From Pseudomonas sp. ABC1 (GTDB lineage Bacteria; Pseudomonadota; Gammaproteobacteria; Pseudomonadales; Pseudomonadaceae): 64,000 bases of DNA. A program made the position numbers and the translations under genes. Below, piece after piece: positions 1 through 7,821 of this stretch. The notes under the pieces are model-generated. The model had not been told where the DNA came from. It made no database searches and saw nothing but the letters and a program-made list of their open reading frames with translations. The stretch's first letter is position 1, and each line of letters starts with the position of its first letter. The stretch covers positions 2,044,001-2,108,000 of the forward strand of contig NZ_CP058349.1 of assembly GCF_013395055.1 (NCBI RefSeq). The letters are read 5' to 3'.

Positions 1-458
1 GCGCCGAACAGCGCAATCGCGGTATCGAGCTGAACGTGCAAGGCGAGGCCAGCGCCGGACTGCGGCTGTTGAGTGGCGTGACACTGCTGGATGCCGAACT
101 GACCAGAACCGGCAATACGGCCAACGAAGGCAACCAGGCCGTCGGCGCGCCGAGGCTGCAGGCCAAGCTCGGCGTGGAATGGGATACGCCCTGGCTGGCC
201 GGCTTCACCCCGACCGCAGGCATCATCCATGTCGGCAAGCAGTACATCGACCAGGCGAACTCGGCCCACCTGCCAGCCTGGACCCGCTTCGACTTCGGCG
301 CCCGCTACGTCACGGACATCGGCGACCAGCAGGTGACCTTCCGCGCCAACCTGCAGAACGCGTTCAATCGCAACTACTGGTCCGGCGTCTCCCAATGGAG
401 CGCCTTCTCCCTCGGTGCGCCACGGACGCTCAGCCTGTCCACCAGCATCGCATTCTGA
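1..458 (+). CDS. TonB-dependent outer-membrane receptor, C-terminal fragment
   Basis: The reading frame is open from base 3, so the gene starts left of the window and only about the last 150 codons are present. The fragment reads as the end of a 22-strand barrel: alternating strands such as GIELNVQGEA and FDFGARYV, then FRANLQNAFNRNYW, where receptors of this class usually have a xxNLFDxxYW segment. It ends in SIAF with a terminal Phe, the usual signal for insertion by the Bam machinery. Such receptors import ferric siderophores (or other scarce ligands) using TonB energy. The ligand cannot be judged from this piece. A strong hairpin follows the stop. Confidence 0.88.
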   Translation, partial: AEQRNRGIELNVQGEASAGLRLLSGVTLLDAELTRTGNTANEGNQAVGAPRLQAKLGVEWDTPWLAGFTPTAGIIHVGKQYIDQANSAHLPAWTRFDFGARYVTDIGDQQVTFRANLQNAFNRNYWSGVSQWSAFSLGAPRTLSLSTSIAF

Positions 459-462
459 GGAT

Positions 463-493
463 CATGCAGGGTGTGCCTCGCGCACCCTGCATG
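463..493. terminator. Hairpin between convergent genes
   Basis: A 14-bp stem (463-476 with 480-493, one G-T wobble) closes a CTC loop five bases after the receptor stop. It lies between two convergent genes, so it probably ends transcription from both sides. There is no long T tract. The stem contains a GGGTG..CGCACCC core resembling the repeats at 48942 and 55682. Confidence 0.6.
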
Positions 494-500
494 ACGTATC

Positions 501-854
501 TCAGAGGTATTGCAGACGGATCGGCTCGCCCGGCTGCGCATTCAGCTTCTGCCGGAGGTCGGCGAACATCAGGTCGTACTGGCGGTGCGAACGGACCGGG
601 TGCACCGCCGAGTGCGGCAGGCCGTGCTTGATGGCGATGCGCGTGGCGTTGCTGGCGAAGTTGTAGGCCAGGTCGCGCGGCAACTCGAAGGTCTCCTGGA
701 AACGCTTGCCGGCGATTTCCCCAGACATATCGAAATGCACGACGGTTTCACCGTGCGCGTCCCGACGAACCTCATACGCCAACGCGAGATCGTAAGCGAC
801 CTCGCCTGGCAGCAATGGCAGGTACTGGAGGGTGAGTTGGCCTGGGGTAAACAT
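501..854 (-). CDS. DUF5064-like conserved Pseudomonas protein
   Basis: A 117-aa soluble protein beginning MFTPGQLTLQYL. I recognise the general look of the small DUF5064 family of pseudomonads, whose function is unknown; this is recall, not a search. The start was chosen at 854 because AAGGAGA lies seven bases upstream. The frame is open further upstream but without a better start. There is no signal peptide or membrane segment. It is transcribed towards the receptor fragment and is separated from it by the hairpin at 463-493. Confidence 0.7.
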   Translation of the reverse strand: MFTPGQLTLQYLPLLPGEVAYDLALAYEVRRDAHGETVVHFDMSGEIAGKRFQETFELPRDLAYNFASNATRIAIKHGLPHSAVHPVRSHRQYDLMFADLRQKLNAQPGEPIRLQYL

Positions 855-941
855 GCAGATCTCCTTGCCCCGCTGGAAACGATCAGAGCGGGCTATCTTA
901 AGAATCCTGCATGATAGCGTTTTGCTCCAGGACAAGAACTG

Positions 942-1382
942 TCACATTCCCCAGCCTTGCCAACCCAGGGTCGCCGCCACCAGCACCAGGTAACGCAGCC
1001 CCTTGGCCAGGGTGACCAGCAGCAGGAAGCTCCACCAGGGCTCGCGCAGCACACCCGCCACCAGCGTCAGGGGATCGCCGATCACCGGCATCCAGCTCAG
1101 CAGCAGGGACCAGCGCCCGTAACGCCGATAGGCCCGCCGCGCACGTTCCAGTTGCTGCTCGCTGGCGGGAAACCAGCGCCGCTGCCGCCAGCGCTCGACC
1201 GACCGCCCCAACGCCCAGTTGACACACGAGCCCAGCACATTGCCCAGGGTGGCCACGGCCAGCAGCGTCCATGGCGAGAAATTCCCGCCCAACAGCAGCG
1301 CGACCAGCACGGTCTCCGACTGCAACGGCAGCAGGGTCGCGGCAATGAAGGCGGAAAGGAACAGTCCCAGCAGCGCGCTCAT
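942..1382 (-). CDS. YqaA/DedA-family inner-membrane protein
   Basis: A 146-aa polytopic membrane protein of the SNARE-associated (DedA/VTT) superfamily, closest in size and layout to E. coli YqaA. Hydrophobic segments lie near residues 1-28, 38-58, 92-112 and 118-140. The motif GNVLGSCVNWALGR followed by a basic stretch (RWRQRRW) and GDPLTLVAG is typical of the family. Relatives of the superfamily act in lipid carrier or phospholipid flipping, but YqaA itself has no settled role. It stands alone downstream of serA in the same orientation, with a gap of about 120 bases. Confidence 0.82.
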   Translation of the reverse strand: MSALLGLFLSAFIAATLLPLQSETVLVALLLGGNFSPWTLLAVATLGNVLGSCVNWALGRSVERWRQRRWFPASEQQLERARRAYRRYGRWSLLLSWMPVIGDPLTLVAGVLREPWWSFLLLVTLAKGLRYLVLVAATLGWQGWGM

Positions 1383-1500
1383 GGTGTCGTGCCCTCGCTC
1401 ATGGGCAAAGATACAGGCCGGAGCCCGCGCGACCTGGCCCTCGACCAGAAACGACGAAGGGAGGCCGAAGCCTCCCTTGCGTCATGGCGCGGACGGTCGA

Positions 1501-2730
1501 TCAGAACAGTACGCGGCTACGGATGGTGCCGTTGACCTGCTGCAGTTTCTCCAGGGCCAGATCGGAGTAGGCGGCATCGACATCGATCACCACATAGCCG
1601 ACCGACTCGCTGGTCTGCAGGAACTGCCCGGAAATGTTGATGCCGTTATCCGCGAAGACCTTGTTGATCTCGCTCATCACACCCGGGATGTTGCGGTGGA
1701 TATGCAGCAGGCGGTGCTTGCCCTGGTGCGACGGCAAGGCCACTTCAGGGAAATTGACCGAGGAAACCGAAGTGCCGTTGTCGCTGTACTTGACCAGTTT
1801 CTCGGCCACTTCCAGGCCGATGTTGGCCTGAGCTTCGGCGGTCGAACCACCGATGTGCGGCGTCAGGATCACACGATCCAGGCCTCGCAGCGGGCTGACG
1901 AACTCTTCGTCATTGGACTTCGGCTCGACCGGGAAGACATCGATGGCGGCGCCGATCAGGCGCTCTTCCTTGATCGCATCGGCCAGGTGATCCAGTTCGA
2001 CCACAGTGCCGCGCGCGGCGTTGATCAGGATGCCACCCTGCTTCATGGCACGGATTTCCTTTTCGCCGATCATCCACTGGGTGGATGGCAGCTCCGGCAC
2101 ATGCAGGGAAACGATGTCGCACAGGCCCAGCAACTCGTGCAGGCTACCGATCTGCTGCGCATTGCCCAGCGGCAGTTTGGTGACGACGTCATAGAAGAAC
2201 ACCTGCATCCCCAGCGCTTCGGCCAGCACCGACAACTGGGTGCCGATGGAGCCGTAGCCGACGATCCCCAGCTTCTTGCCACGGATCTCGAACGAGTTGG
2301 CCGCCGACTTGATCCAGCCACCGCGATGGCAGGAAGCATTCTTCTCCGGAATGCCGCGCAGCAGCAGGATGGCCTCGGCCAGCACCAGTTCCGCCACCGA
2401 GCGGGTATTGGAATAAGGTGCATTGAACACGGCGATCCCACGCTCGCGGGCGGCGCTCAGGTTGACCTGGTTGGTACCGATGCAGAAGCAGCCAACAGCG
2501 ACCAGCTTCTTGGCACACTCGAAGACTTCCTCGGTCAGTTGGGTGCGCGAGCGAATACCGATGAAGTGCGCATCGGCGATCTTTTCCTTGAGCTCATCGC
2601 CGGAGAGGGCGGTCTTGAGGTACTCGATATTGCTGTAGCCAGCAGCCTTCAGCGTGTCCAGGGCATTCTGGTGGACACCTTCGAGAAGAAGGAATTTGAT
2701 CTTGCTCTTGTCGAGAGAAGTCTTGCTCAT
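1501..2730 (-). CDS. serA: D-3-phosphoglycerate dehydrogenase
   Basis: Oxidises 3-phosphoglycerate to 3-phosphohydroxypyruvate, the first step of serine synthesis, with NAD; enzymes of this type can also reduce 2-oxoglutarate to D-2-hydroxyglutarate. The 409-aa product shows the N-terminal catalytic part, the NAD loop GIVGYGSIGTQ near residue 155, the substrate segment NAARGTVVELD, the catalytic His in LTPHIGGSTAEAQ, and a C-terminal ACT domain from about residue 338 that should bind serine for feedback inhibition. The family start MSKTSLDK was chosen (2730); an in-frame ATG two codons upstream at 2736 lies closer to AAAGG. It is divergent from the D-2-hydroxyglutarate dehydrogenase gene. Confidence 0.97.
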   Translation of the reverse strand: MSKTSLDKSKIKFLLLEGVHQNALDTLKAAGYSNIEYLKTALSGDELKEKIADAHFIGIRSRTQLTEEVFECAKKLVAVGCFCIGTNQVNLSAARERGIAVFNAPYSNTRSVAELVLAEAILLLRGIPEKNASCHRGGWIKSAANSFEIRGKKLGIVGYGSIGTQLSVLAEALGMQVFFYDVVTKLPLGNAQQIGSLHELLGLCDIVSLHVPELPSTQWMIGEKEIRAMKQGGILINAARGTVVELDHLADAIKEERLIGAAIDVFPVEPKSNDEEFVSPLRGLDRVILTPHIGGSTAEAQANIGLEVAEKLVKYSDNGTSVSSVNFPEVALPSHQGKHRLLHIHRNIPGVMSEINKVFADNGINISGQFLQTSESVGYVVIDVDAAYSDLALEKLQQVNGTIRSRVLF

Positions 2731-2830
2731 CTGCATGAAACCTTTGGGCCGAAGAAACAGAAGTGTTCAGCGAAGGCTGGCCGGACCGAATGCATACGGT
2801 GTCGGGAAGTCTGCCGGGCACGTGTCAAGA

Positions 2831-2856
2831 GGGCGCGTATGCTAGCATACGCGCCC
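2831..2856. promoter_or_regulatory. Perfect 26-bp palindrome in the serA divergent promoter region
   Basis: Thirteen bases (GGGCGCGTATGCT) are followed at once by their exact reverse complement, centred between 2843 and 2844. The site lies about 100 bases upstream of serA and 68 bases upstream of the chosen start of the neighbouring dehydrogenase. With no loop, it looks more like an operator for a dimeric regulator than a terminator. No adjacent regulator gene is visible. Confidence 0.55.
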
Positions 2857-2923
2857 CCGAAACGCCCCATCCCCGAGCTGAAGCCTGCTCAGGGTGACAA
2901 TGAATTTCATGAGAGTTCCGCCG

Positions 2924-4318
2924 ATGACCGATGCTGCCCTGATCGATGAGCTGAGAACCCTGGTCGACCCAGGCAAGGTGCTGACAGATGCCGCCGACCT
3001 GGAAACCTATGGCAAGGACTGGACCAAGCATTTCGCACCTGCTCCCAGCGCCATCGTGTTCCCGCGCACCATCGAGCAGGTACAGGCCATCGTCCGCTGG
3101 GCCAACGCACACAAGGTCGCACTGGTGCCCTCGGGCGGCCGGACCGGTCTGTCGGCGGCGGCCGTGGCGGCCAACGGCGAGGTCGTGGTGTCCTTCGACT
3201 ACATGAACCGGATTCTCGACTTCAACCCCTACGACCGCACCGTGGTCTGCCAGCCGGGCGTGGTAACCGCGCAGCTGCAGCACTACGCCGAGGAACAGGG
3301 GCTGTATTACCCGGTGGACTTCGCGTCTGCGGGCTCCAGCCAGATTGGCGGGAACATCGGCACCAATGCCGGCGGAATCAAGGTCATTCGCTACGGCATG
3401 ACCCGTAACTGGGTCGCCGGCCTGAAAGTCGTCACCGGCAAGGGCGACGTACTGGAGCTGAACAAGGACCTGATCAAGAACGCCACCGGCTACGACCTGC
3501 GCCAGCTCTTCATCGGTGCCGAAGGCACCCTGGGCTTCGTGGTCGAGGCCACCATGCGCCTGGAGCGCCAGCCGAAGAACCTGACCGCAATGGTGCTCGG
3601 CACCGCCGACTTCGAGTCGATCATGCCGGTGCTGCACGCTTTCCAGGGCAAGCTGGACCTGACCGCCTTCGAGTTCTTCTCCGACAAGGCGCTGGCCAAG
3701 GTCCTGGCGCGCGGCGACGTACCGGCGCCGTTCGAAAGCGAATGCCCCTTCTATGCCCTGCTGGAGTTCGAAGCCACCAGCGAGGAAATCGCGGAAAACG
3801 CCCTCGCACTGTTCGAGCATTGCGTGGAGCAGGGTTGGGTGCTCGACGGCGTGATGAGCCAGAGCGAGCAACAATTGCAGAACCTGTGGAAGCTGCGCGA
3901 GTACATCTCCGAGACCATCTCGCACTGGACGCCCTACAAGAACGACATCTCGGTCACAGTCTCGAAAGTCCCGGCCTTCCTGAGCGATATCGACGCCATC
4001 GTCGAGGAAAACTACCCTGATCTGGAAGTGGTCTGGTTCGGTCACATCGGCGACGGCAACCTGCACCTGAACATCCTCAAGCCCGATGACCTGGACAAGG
4101 ACACCTTCTTCGCCCGTTGCGCCAAGGTCAACAAATGGGTCTTCGAGACCGTGCAGAAGTACAACGGCTCGATTTCCGCCGAGCACGGCGTCGGCATGAC
4201 CAAGCGCGACTACCTGGGCTACAGCCGCTCCGAAGCCGAGATCGCCTACATGAAGGCGATCAAGACCACCTTCGACCCGAACGGCATCATGAACCCCGGC
4301 AAGATATTTGCCGTATAA
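2924..4318 (+). CDS. D-2-hydroxyglutarate dehydrogenase (FAD-linked oxidase family)
   Basis: A 464-aa flavoprotein of the GlcD/DLD family. The N-terminal PCMH-type FAD domain shows PSGGRTGLSAAA and NIGTNAGGIKVIRYG. The C-terminal FAD-oxidase domain carries the metal/substrate segment GHIGDGNLHLNI and ends with EHGVGMTKR and DPNGIMNPGKIF. In Pseudomonas the serA-linked member oxidises D-2-hydroxyglutarate back to 2-oxoglutarate, which removes the by-product of SerA and pulls that reaction forward. Position opposite serA supports this assignment; lactate or glycolate oxidation is the alternative. The start at 2924 was preferred over 2894 because it matches family length and follows GAGAG. Confidence 0.88.
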   Translation: MTDAALIDELRTLVDPGKVLTDAADLETYGKDWTKHFAPAPSAIVFPRTIEQVQAIVRWANAHKVALVPSGGRTGLSAAAVAANGEVVVSFDYMNRILDFNPYDRTVVCQPGVVTAQLQHYAEEQGLYYPVDFASAGSSQIGGNIGTNAGGIKVIRYGMTRNWVAGLKVVTGKGDVLELNKDLIKNATGYDLRQLFIGAEGTLGFVVEATMRLERQPKNLTAMVLGTADFESIMPVLHAFQGKLDLTAFEFFSDKALAKVLARGDVPAPFESECPFYALLEFEATSEEIAENALALFEHCVEQGWVLDGVMSQSEQQLQNLWKLREYISETISHWTPYKNDISVTVSKVPAFLSDIDAIVEENYPDLEVVWFGHIGDGNLHLNILKPDDLDKDTFFARCAKVNKWVFETVQKYNGSISAEHGVGMTKRDYLGYSRSEAEIAYMKAIKTTFDPNGIMNPGKIFAV

Positions 4319-4344
4319 GAAACCGCCACCGTGGAGATCCGCAG

Positions 4345-5010
4345 ATGAGCTACCAGCACCAGTACGTCGATGGCACACCGATCCACTACCCTCTGGGCAA
4401 GGTGGTCTGCGTGGGCCGCAACTACGCCGAGCATGCCAAGGAGTTGAACAACCCGGTTCCGAGCGAACCCCTGCTGTTCATCAAGCCAGGCAGTTGCACC
4501 GTGGGCAGCGAAGGCGGCTTCGCCATTCCGCAGGATCGCGGCACCGTCCACTACGAAGCGGAAATCGCCGTATTGATCGGCAAGCCGTTGTCGCACAAAC
4601 CCTCTGCCGAAGAAGTGCTGGATGCCATTTCCGGCTTCGCCCCCTCCCTCGACCTGACCCTGCGCGACGTCCAGGCCAACCTGAAGGAAAAGGGCTATCC
4701 CTGGGAGCTGGCGAAATCCTTCGACGGCGCCTATGTGCTGGCACCTTTCGTCTCTGGCGACGCCATCGACGATCTGAACGACATCGGCATCCGTCTGAGC
4801 ATCAACGGCGAAGTGCGCCAGGACGGCAACAGCCGCGACATGCTCAACCCGATCCTCGCACTGGTCCAGCACATCGCCGGCCATTTCAGCCTGCAACCGG
4901 GTGACGTGATCTCCACCGGCACACCCGCTGGCGTCGGCCCACTGCAATCCGGCGATCATATCGTGCTGGAACTGGTCGGCCACTCGCGCGTGGAAACCCA
5001 GGCTCGCTGA
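4345..5010 (+). CDS. Fumarylacetoacetate hydrolase-family protein (YcgM-like)
   Basis: A 221-aa single-domain FAH-fold enzyme. The fold's metal ligands are visible as the two acidic residues in VHYEAEIAVLIGK and the Asp in DLTLRDVQ; the C-terminus has the typical GDVISTGTPAGVGP loop. Relatives hydrolyse acylpyruvates or act on oxaloacetate (decarboxylase/tautomerase); the substrate cannot be fixed from sequence. GGAG lies upstream of the ATG and the gene follows the dehydrogenase by 26 bases, so the two are probably one transcript, closed by the hairpin at 5019-5065. Confidence 0.88.
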   Translation: MSYQHQYVDGTPIHYPLGKVVCVGRNYAEHAKELNNPVPSEPLLFIKPGSCTVGSEGGFAIPQDRGTVHYEAEIAVLIGKPLSHKPSAEEVLDAISGFAPSLDLTLRDVQANLKEKGYPWELAKSFDGAYVLAPFVSGDAIDDLNDIGIRLSINGEVRQDGNSRDMLNPILALVQHIAGHFSLQPGDVISTGTPAGVGPLQSGDHIVLELVGHSRVETQAR

Positions 5011-5018
5011 CAGCAATG

Positions 5019-5065
5019 GCCTGGGGCGGCCTGGCAGAGCACATTGCAGCCAGGCCGCCCCAGGC
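5019..5065 (+). terminator. Strong intrinsic-type terminator hairpin
   Basis: A perfect 17-bp GC-rich stem (5019-5035 with 5049-5065) encloses a 13-base loop nine bases after the FAH-hydrolase stop. A short pyrimidine-rich run (CTTTCTCC) follows. It should end the dehydrogenase-hydrolase transcript. Confidence 0.75.
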
Positions 5066-5170
5066 AGCACGCCTTTCTCCGGTGAACCAAGTCGATAACG
5101 AAATCCATTAAGACTGGGTTCATCTTCCCGTACTATGCTGGCCGCCTATCTGTACGGGAGTGCCTGGAAC

Positions 5171-6121
5171 ATGCGTTTTACCGTTGTACGTGTGGGCTTG
5201 CTGGCCGTGGTCACTGCCCTGGCGACCGCCGGGATCTACATGGGGCAGCAGCACCGCGCCTTCGAACGCGTGTGGCTGGGCGCACGCCAGAGCATCGCGC
5301 CGCTGGCGGAAGACTCCATCCGTCTGGCGGACTATCGGGTGGTCATCGAAGGCCACCACCTGGAAGGCATCGACCAGGTCTCGGCGCTGACCTTCGACCC
5401 GGACCGCAACAGCCTGTTCACCGTCACCAACCGCAATCCCGAACTGATCGAGCTCTCGCTGTACGGAGACGTGCTGCGGCGCATTCCCCTGGACGGCCTG
5501 GAAGACCCCGAAGCGGTCGAGTACGTCGGGCCGAACCGCTATGTGATCGCCGATGAGCGTCGTCAGAAGCTGGTCAAGGTCACGCTTGAGGACGACACCC
5601 TGAAGCTGGATGTCTCCCGCCTGCCGATGCTCGACCTGAGCGACGGCAACGTCGGCAACAAAGGCTTCGAGGGACTGGCCTACGATATCGCCGGCAAGCG
5701 TCTGTTCGTCGGTCAGGAGCGCGACCCGATGCGCATCATCGAAGTGCAGGGGTACGCGGGCGGCCCCTTCCATGACGCGCTGAGCCTGGAGCTGGACGAT
5801 ATGCGCGACCGCCGCCTGCTGATGCGCGACCTTTCCAGCCTGCAGTTCATCGAACGCACCGGGCACCTGCTGGCCCTGTCGGACGAATCGCGGGTCTTGC
5901 TGGAACTGGACCGCCAGGGCAAGCCGCTCGGCACCCTGTCGCTGCTGATGGGCCAGCACGGCCTGAAAAACTCCATCCCCCAGGCGGAAGGGGTGGCCAT
6001 GGGTAGCGATGGTGCAATCTATGTGGTCAGTGAACCCAATCTGTTCTACGTCTTCCGCAAGCCGGACGACAGCGTCGAAGCCGCCGCCTTGTCGCCAAGC
6101 GAAACCGCGAGCGAAAGCTGA
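5171..6121 (+). CDS. SdiA-regulated-domain (YjiK-type) protein
   Basis: A 316-aa protein with one N-terminal hydrophobic segment (VVRVGLLAVVTALATAGIYM, about residues 4-23), so it is probably anchored in the inner membrane facing the periplasm. The rest has the repeating beta-propeller look of the SdiA-regulated family: LEGIDQVSALTFDPDRNSLF, LEDPEAVEYVG, NKGFEGLAYD, LSDESRVLLELD, PQAEGVAMGSDG. The biochemical role of this family is not established. The start was chosen at MRFTVV rather than an in-frame ATG at 5135 because it gives a clean signal anchor; GGGAG lies upstream. It converges on parA with a gap of only three bases. Confidence 0.8.
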   Translation: MRFTVVRVGLLAVVTALATAGIYMGQQHRAFERVWLGARQSIAPLAEDSIRLADYRVVIEGHHLEGIDQVSALTFDPDRNSLFTVTNRNPELIELSLYGDVLRRIPLDGLEDPEAVEYVGPNRYVIADERRQKLVKVTLEDDTLKLDVSRLPMLDLSDGNVGNKGFEGLAYDIAGKRLFVGQERDPMRIIEVQGYAGGPFHDALSLELDDMRDRRLLMRDLSSLQFIERTGHLLALSDESRVLLELDRQGKPLGTLSLLMGQHGLKNSIPQAEGVAMGSDGAIYVVSEPNLFYVFRKPDDSVEAAALSPSETASES

Positions 6122-6124
6122 ACC

Positions 6125-6898
6125 TCAGGAAGCCTCTTCCAGCAGGTCGTGCAGCTCGACGAACTGCTGGGTCAGCTTGTGCTTCGGATCGAACACCACC
6201 AGCGGCATGCAGGCCTGGTGCGACTCACGCATGCGCACCGAACTCATGAGGTGCACCGGCAACACCGGCAGGCCCTCGGCCACCAGCTCGTCGATCATCT
6301 GCTGCGGCAACGCCGCACGCGGCTGGAACTGATTGACCACGATGCCTTCGACTTGAAGGTCTTCGTTGTGGTCTTCCTTGATCTCCTCGATCTCCTCCAG
6401 CAGCCCGTACAGTGCCTGCCGGGAGAAGGTGTCGCAGTCGAAGGGTATCAGGCAGCGATCCGCCGCGATCAAGGCGGAAACCGTGTAGAAATTCAGCGCT
6501 GGCGGCGTATCGATATAGATGCGCTCGTACTCCTCAGAGAGGCCTTCGAGCAGTTTGCGCAGCTTGTTGATCTTGTGTTTGGCCTCGAGCTTGGGCTGCA
6601 GGTCGGCCAATTCCGGCGAGGCGGTGATCAGGTGCAGGTTTTCGATGGCGGTTTCATGAATGGTCGGGCGCGCCTTCTTGGCCGCCGGACTGGAAGAGAG
6701 GATCAGCTTGAAGAAATCCGCGATCCCCACGGGAATATCGTTGCCCGTCAACCCGGTCAGGTAGTGCGTGGAGTTGGCTTGTGCATCCAGGTCCACCAGC
6801 AATGTGCGATAGCCCTGGGAGGCGCTGACAGCCGCCAGGTTGCAGGTAATGCTGGACTTGCCGACACCACCCTTCTGATTGAACACCACCCGGCGCAT
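6125..6898 (-). CDS. Orphan ParA-family ATPase
   Basis: A 257-aa P-loop ATPase of the ParA/MinD group. The deviant Walker A is NQKGGVGKSS at residues 7-16, the A' segment LLVDLDAQANST follows, and Walker B is IYIDTPPALN. The C-terminus carries the family's PV(H)LMSSVRMRESHQACMP segment. Such ATPases position plasmids, chromosomes or large protein clusters. No parB-like partner or parS-type repeat is nearby and the neighbours are unrelated, so this looks like a free-standing positioning ATPase rather than a plasmid partition gene. A GGGAG ribosome site precedes the ATG. Confidence 0.85.
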   Translation of the reverse strand: MRRVVFNQKGGVGKSSITCNLAAVSASQGYRTLLVDLDAQANSTHYLTGLTGNDIPVGIADFFKLILSSSPAAKKARPTIHETAIENLHLITASPELADLQPKLEAKHKINKLRKLLEGLSEEYERIYIDTPPALNFYTVSALIAADRCLIPFDCDTFSRQALYGLLEEIEEIKEDHNEDLQVEGIVVNQFQPRAALPQQMIDELVAEGLPVLPVHLMSSVRMRESHQACMPLVVFDPKHKLTQQFVELHDLLEEAS

Positions 6899-7026
6899 GC
6901 GACTTACTCCCGTAATATCCCGTCGTCCTATCCTACGCGAGAACTATGACACAACGATGACGGTGCGCGTGAGCGACCAAAGTACTGACCAGGCTGTACC
7001 TGGCCAGTACAGGCACAGGGTCAGTC

Positions 7027-7821
7027 TCAGACCGCGACAGGCGCCGGAATATGCGGGTGCGCCTGATAGTCGAGCAACTCGAAGTCCTCGAAACGAAAAT
7101 CCAGCAACTCACCGACAGACGGGTTCAAGCGCATGCGCGGCAGCGGCAGCGGCTCGCGCGACAGCTGCAGGTCAGCCTGCTCCAGGTGGTTGGCATACAG
7201 ATGACAATCGCCCCCGGTCCAGATGAACTCGCCCGGCTGCAACCCGCACACCTGCGCCACCATCATGGTCAGCAAGGCGTAGCTGGCGATGTTGAACGGC
7301 ACGCCGAGGAAGATATCCGCCGAACGCTGGTAGAGCTGGCAACTGATGCGCCCGTCCGCCACATAGAACTGGAACAGCGCATGGCAGGGCGGCAGCGCCA
7401 TCTGTTCGACCAGCGCCGGGTTCCAGGCCGAGACGATCAGACGGCGCGAATCCGGATTGCTGCGGATCATTTCGATCAGTTTACCGATCTGGTCGATGGA
7501 CTCGCCGTTCGGCGCCGGCCAGCTACGCCACTGGTAACCGTAGACCGGCCCGAGGTCGCCGCTCTCATCGGCCCACTCGTCCCAGATCCGTACGCCATTG
7601 TCCTTCAGGTACTTGATATTGGTGTCGCCCTGCAGGAACCACAGCAGTTCGTGGATGATTGAGCGCAAGTGGCACTTCTTGGTCGTCACCAGGGGAAAAC
7701 CGTCGGCCAGGTCGAAGCGCATCTGGTGGCCGAACACGCTGTAGGTGCCGGTGCCGGTGCGGTCGCTCTTGAAGGTGCCATGCTCGCGCACATGGCGCAT
7801 CAGGTCGAGATACTGCTTCAC
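7027..7821 (-). CDS. thyA: Thymidylate synthase
   Basis: Makes dTMP from dUMP with methylene-tetrahydrofolate. The 264-aa length is standard. The catalytic Cys146 is in LPPCHALFQF, the phosphate-binding arginines in SRRLIVSAWNP, and the dUMP/folate contacts in QRSADIFLGVPFN; the C-terminus PHPHIPAPVAV is the usual closing segment, with the expected terminal Val. The start codon overlaps the stop of lgt by four bases (ATGA), so the two are translationally coupled, as in other pseudomonads. Confidence 0.98.
   Translation of the reverse strand: MKQYLDLMRHVREHGTFKSDRTGTGTYSVFGHQMRFDLADGFPLVTTKKCHLRSIIHELLWFLQGDTNIKYLKDNGVRIWDEWADESGDLGPVYGYQWRSWPAPNGESIDQIGKLIEMIRSNPDSRRLIVSAWNPALVEQMALPPCHALFQFYVADGRISCQLYQRSADIFLGVPFNIASYALLTMMVAQVCGLQPGEFIWTGGDCHLYANHLEQADLQLSREPLPLPRMRLNPSVGELLDFRFEDFELLDYQAHPHIPAPVAV

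Noticed and set aside
1219..2949. A 576-codon plus-strand open frame opposite serA
   Set aside because: serA on the other strand has all family motifs; long antisense frames are common in GC-rich genes and this one has no recognisable domain.
2825..4378. A 517-codon minus-strand open frame opposite the D-2-hydroxyglutarate dehydrogenase gene
   Set aside because: It has no known motif and spans across two real genes and their spacer.
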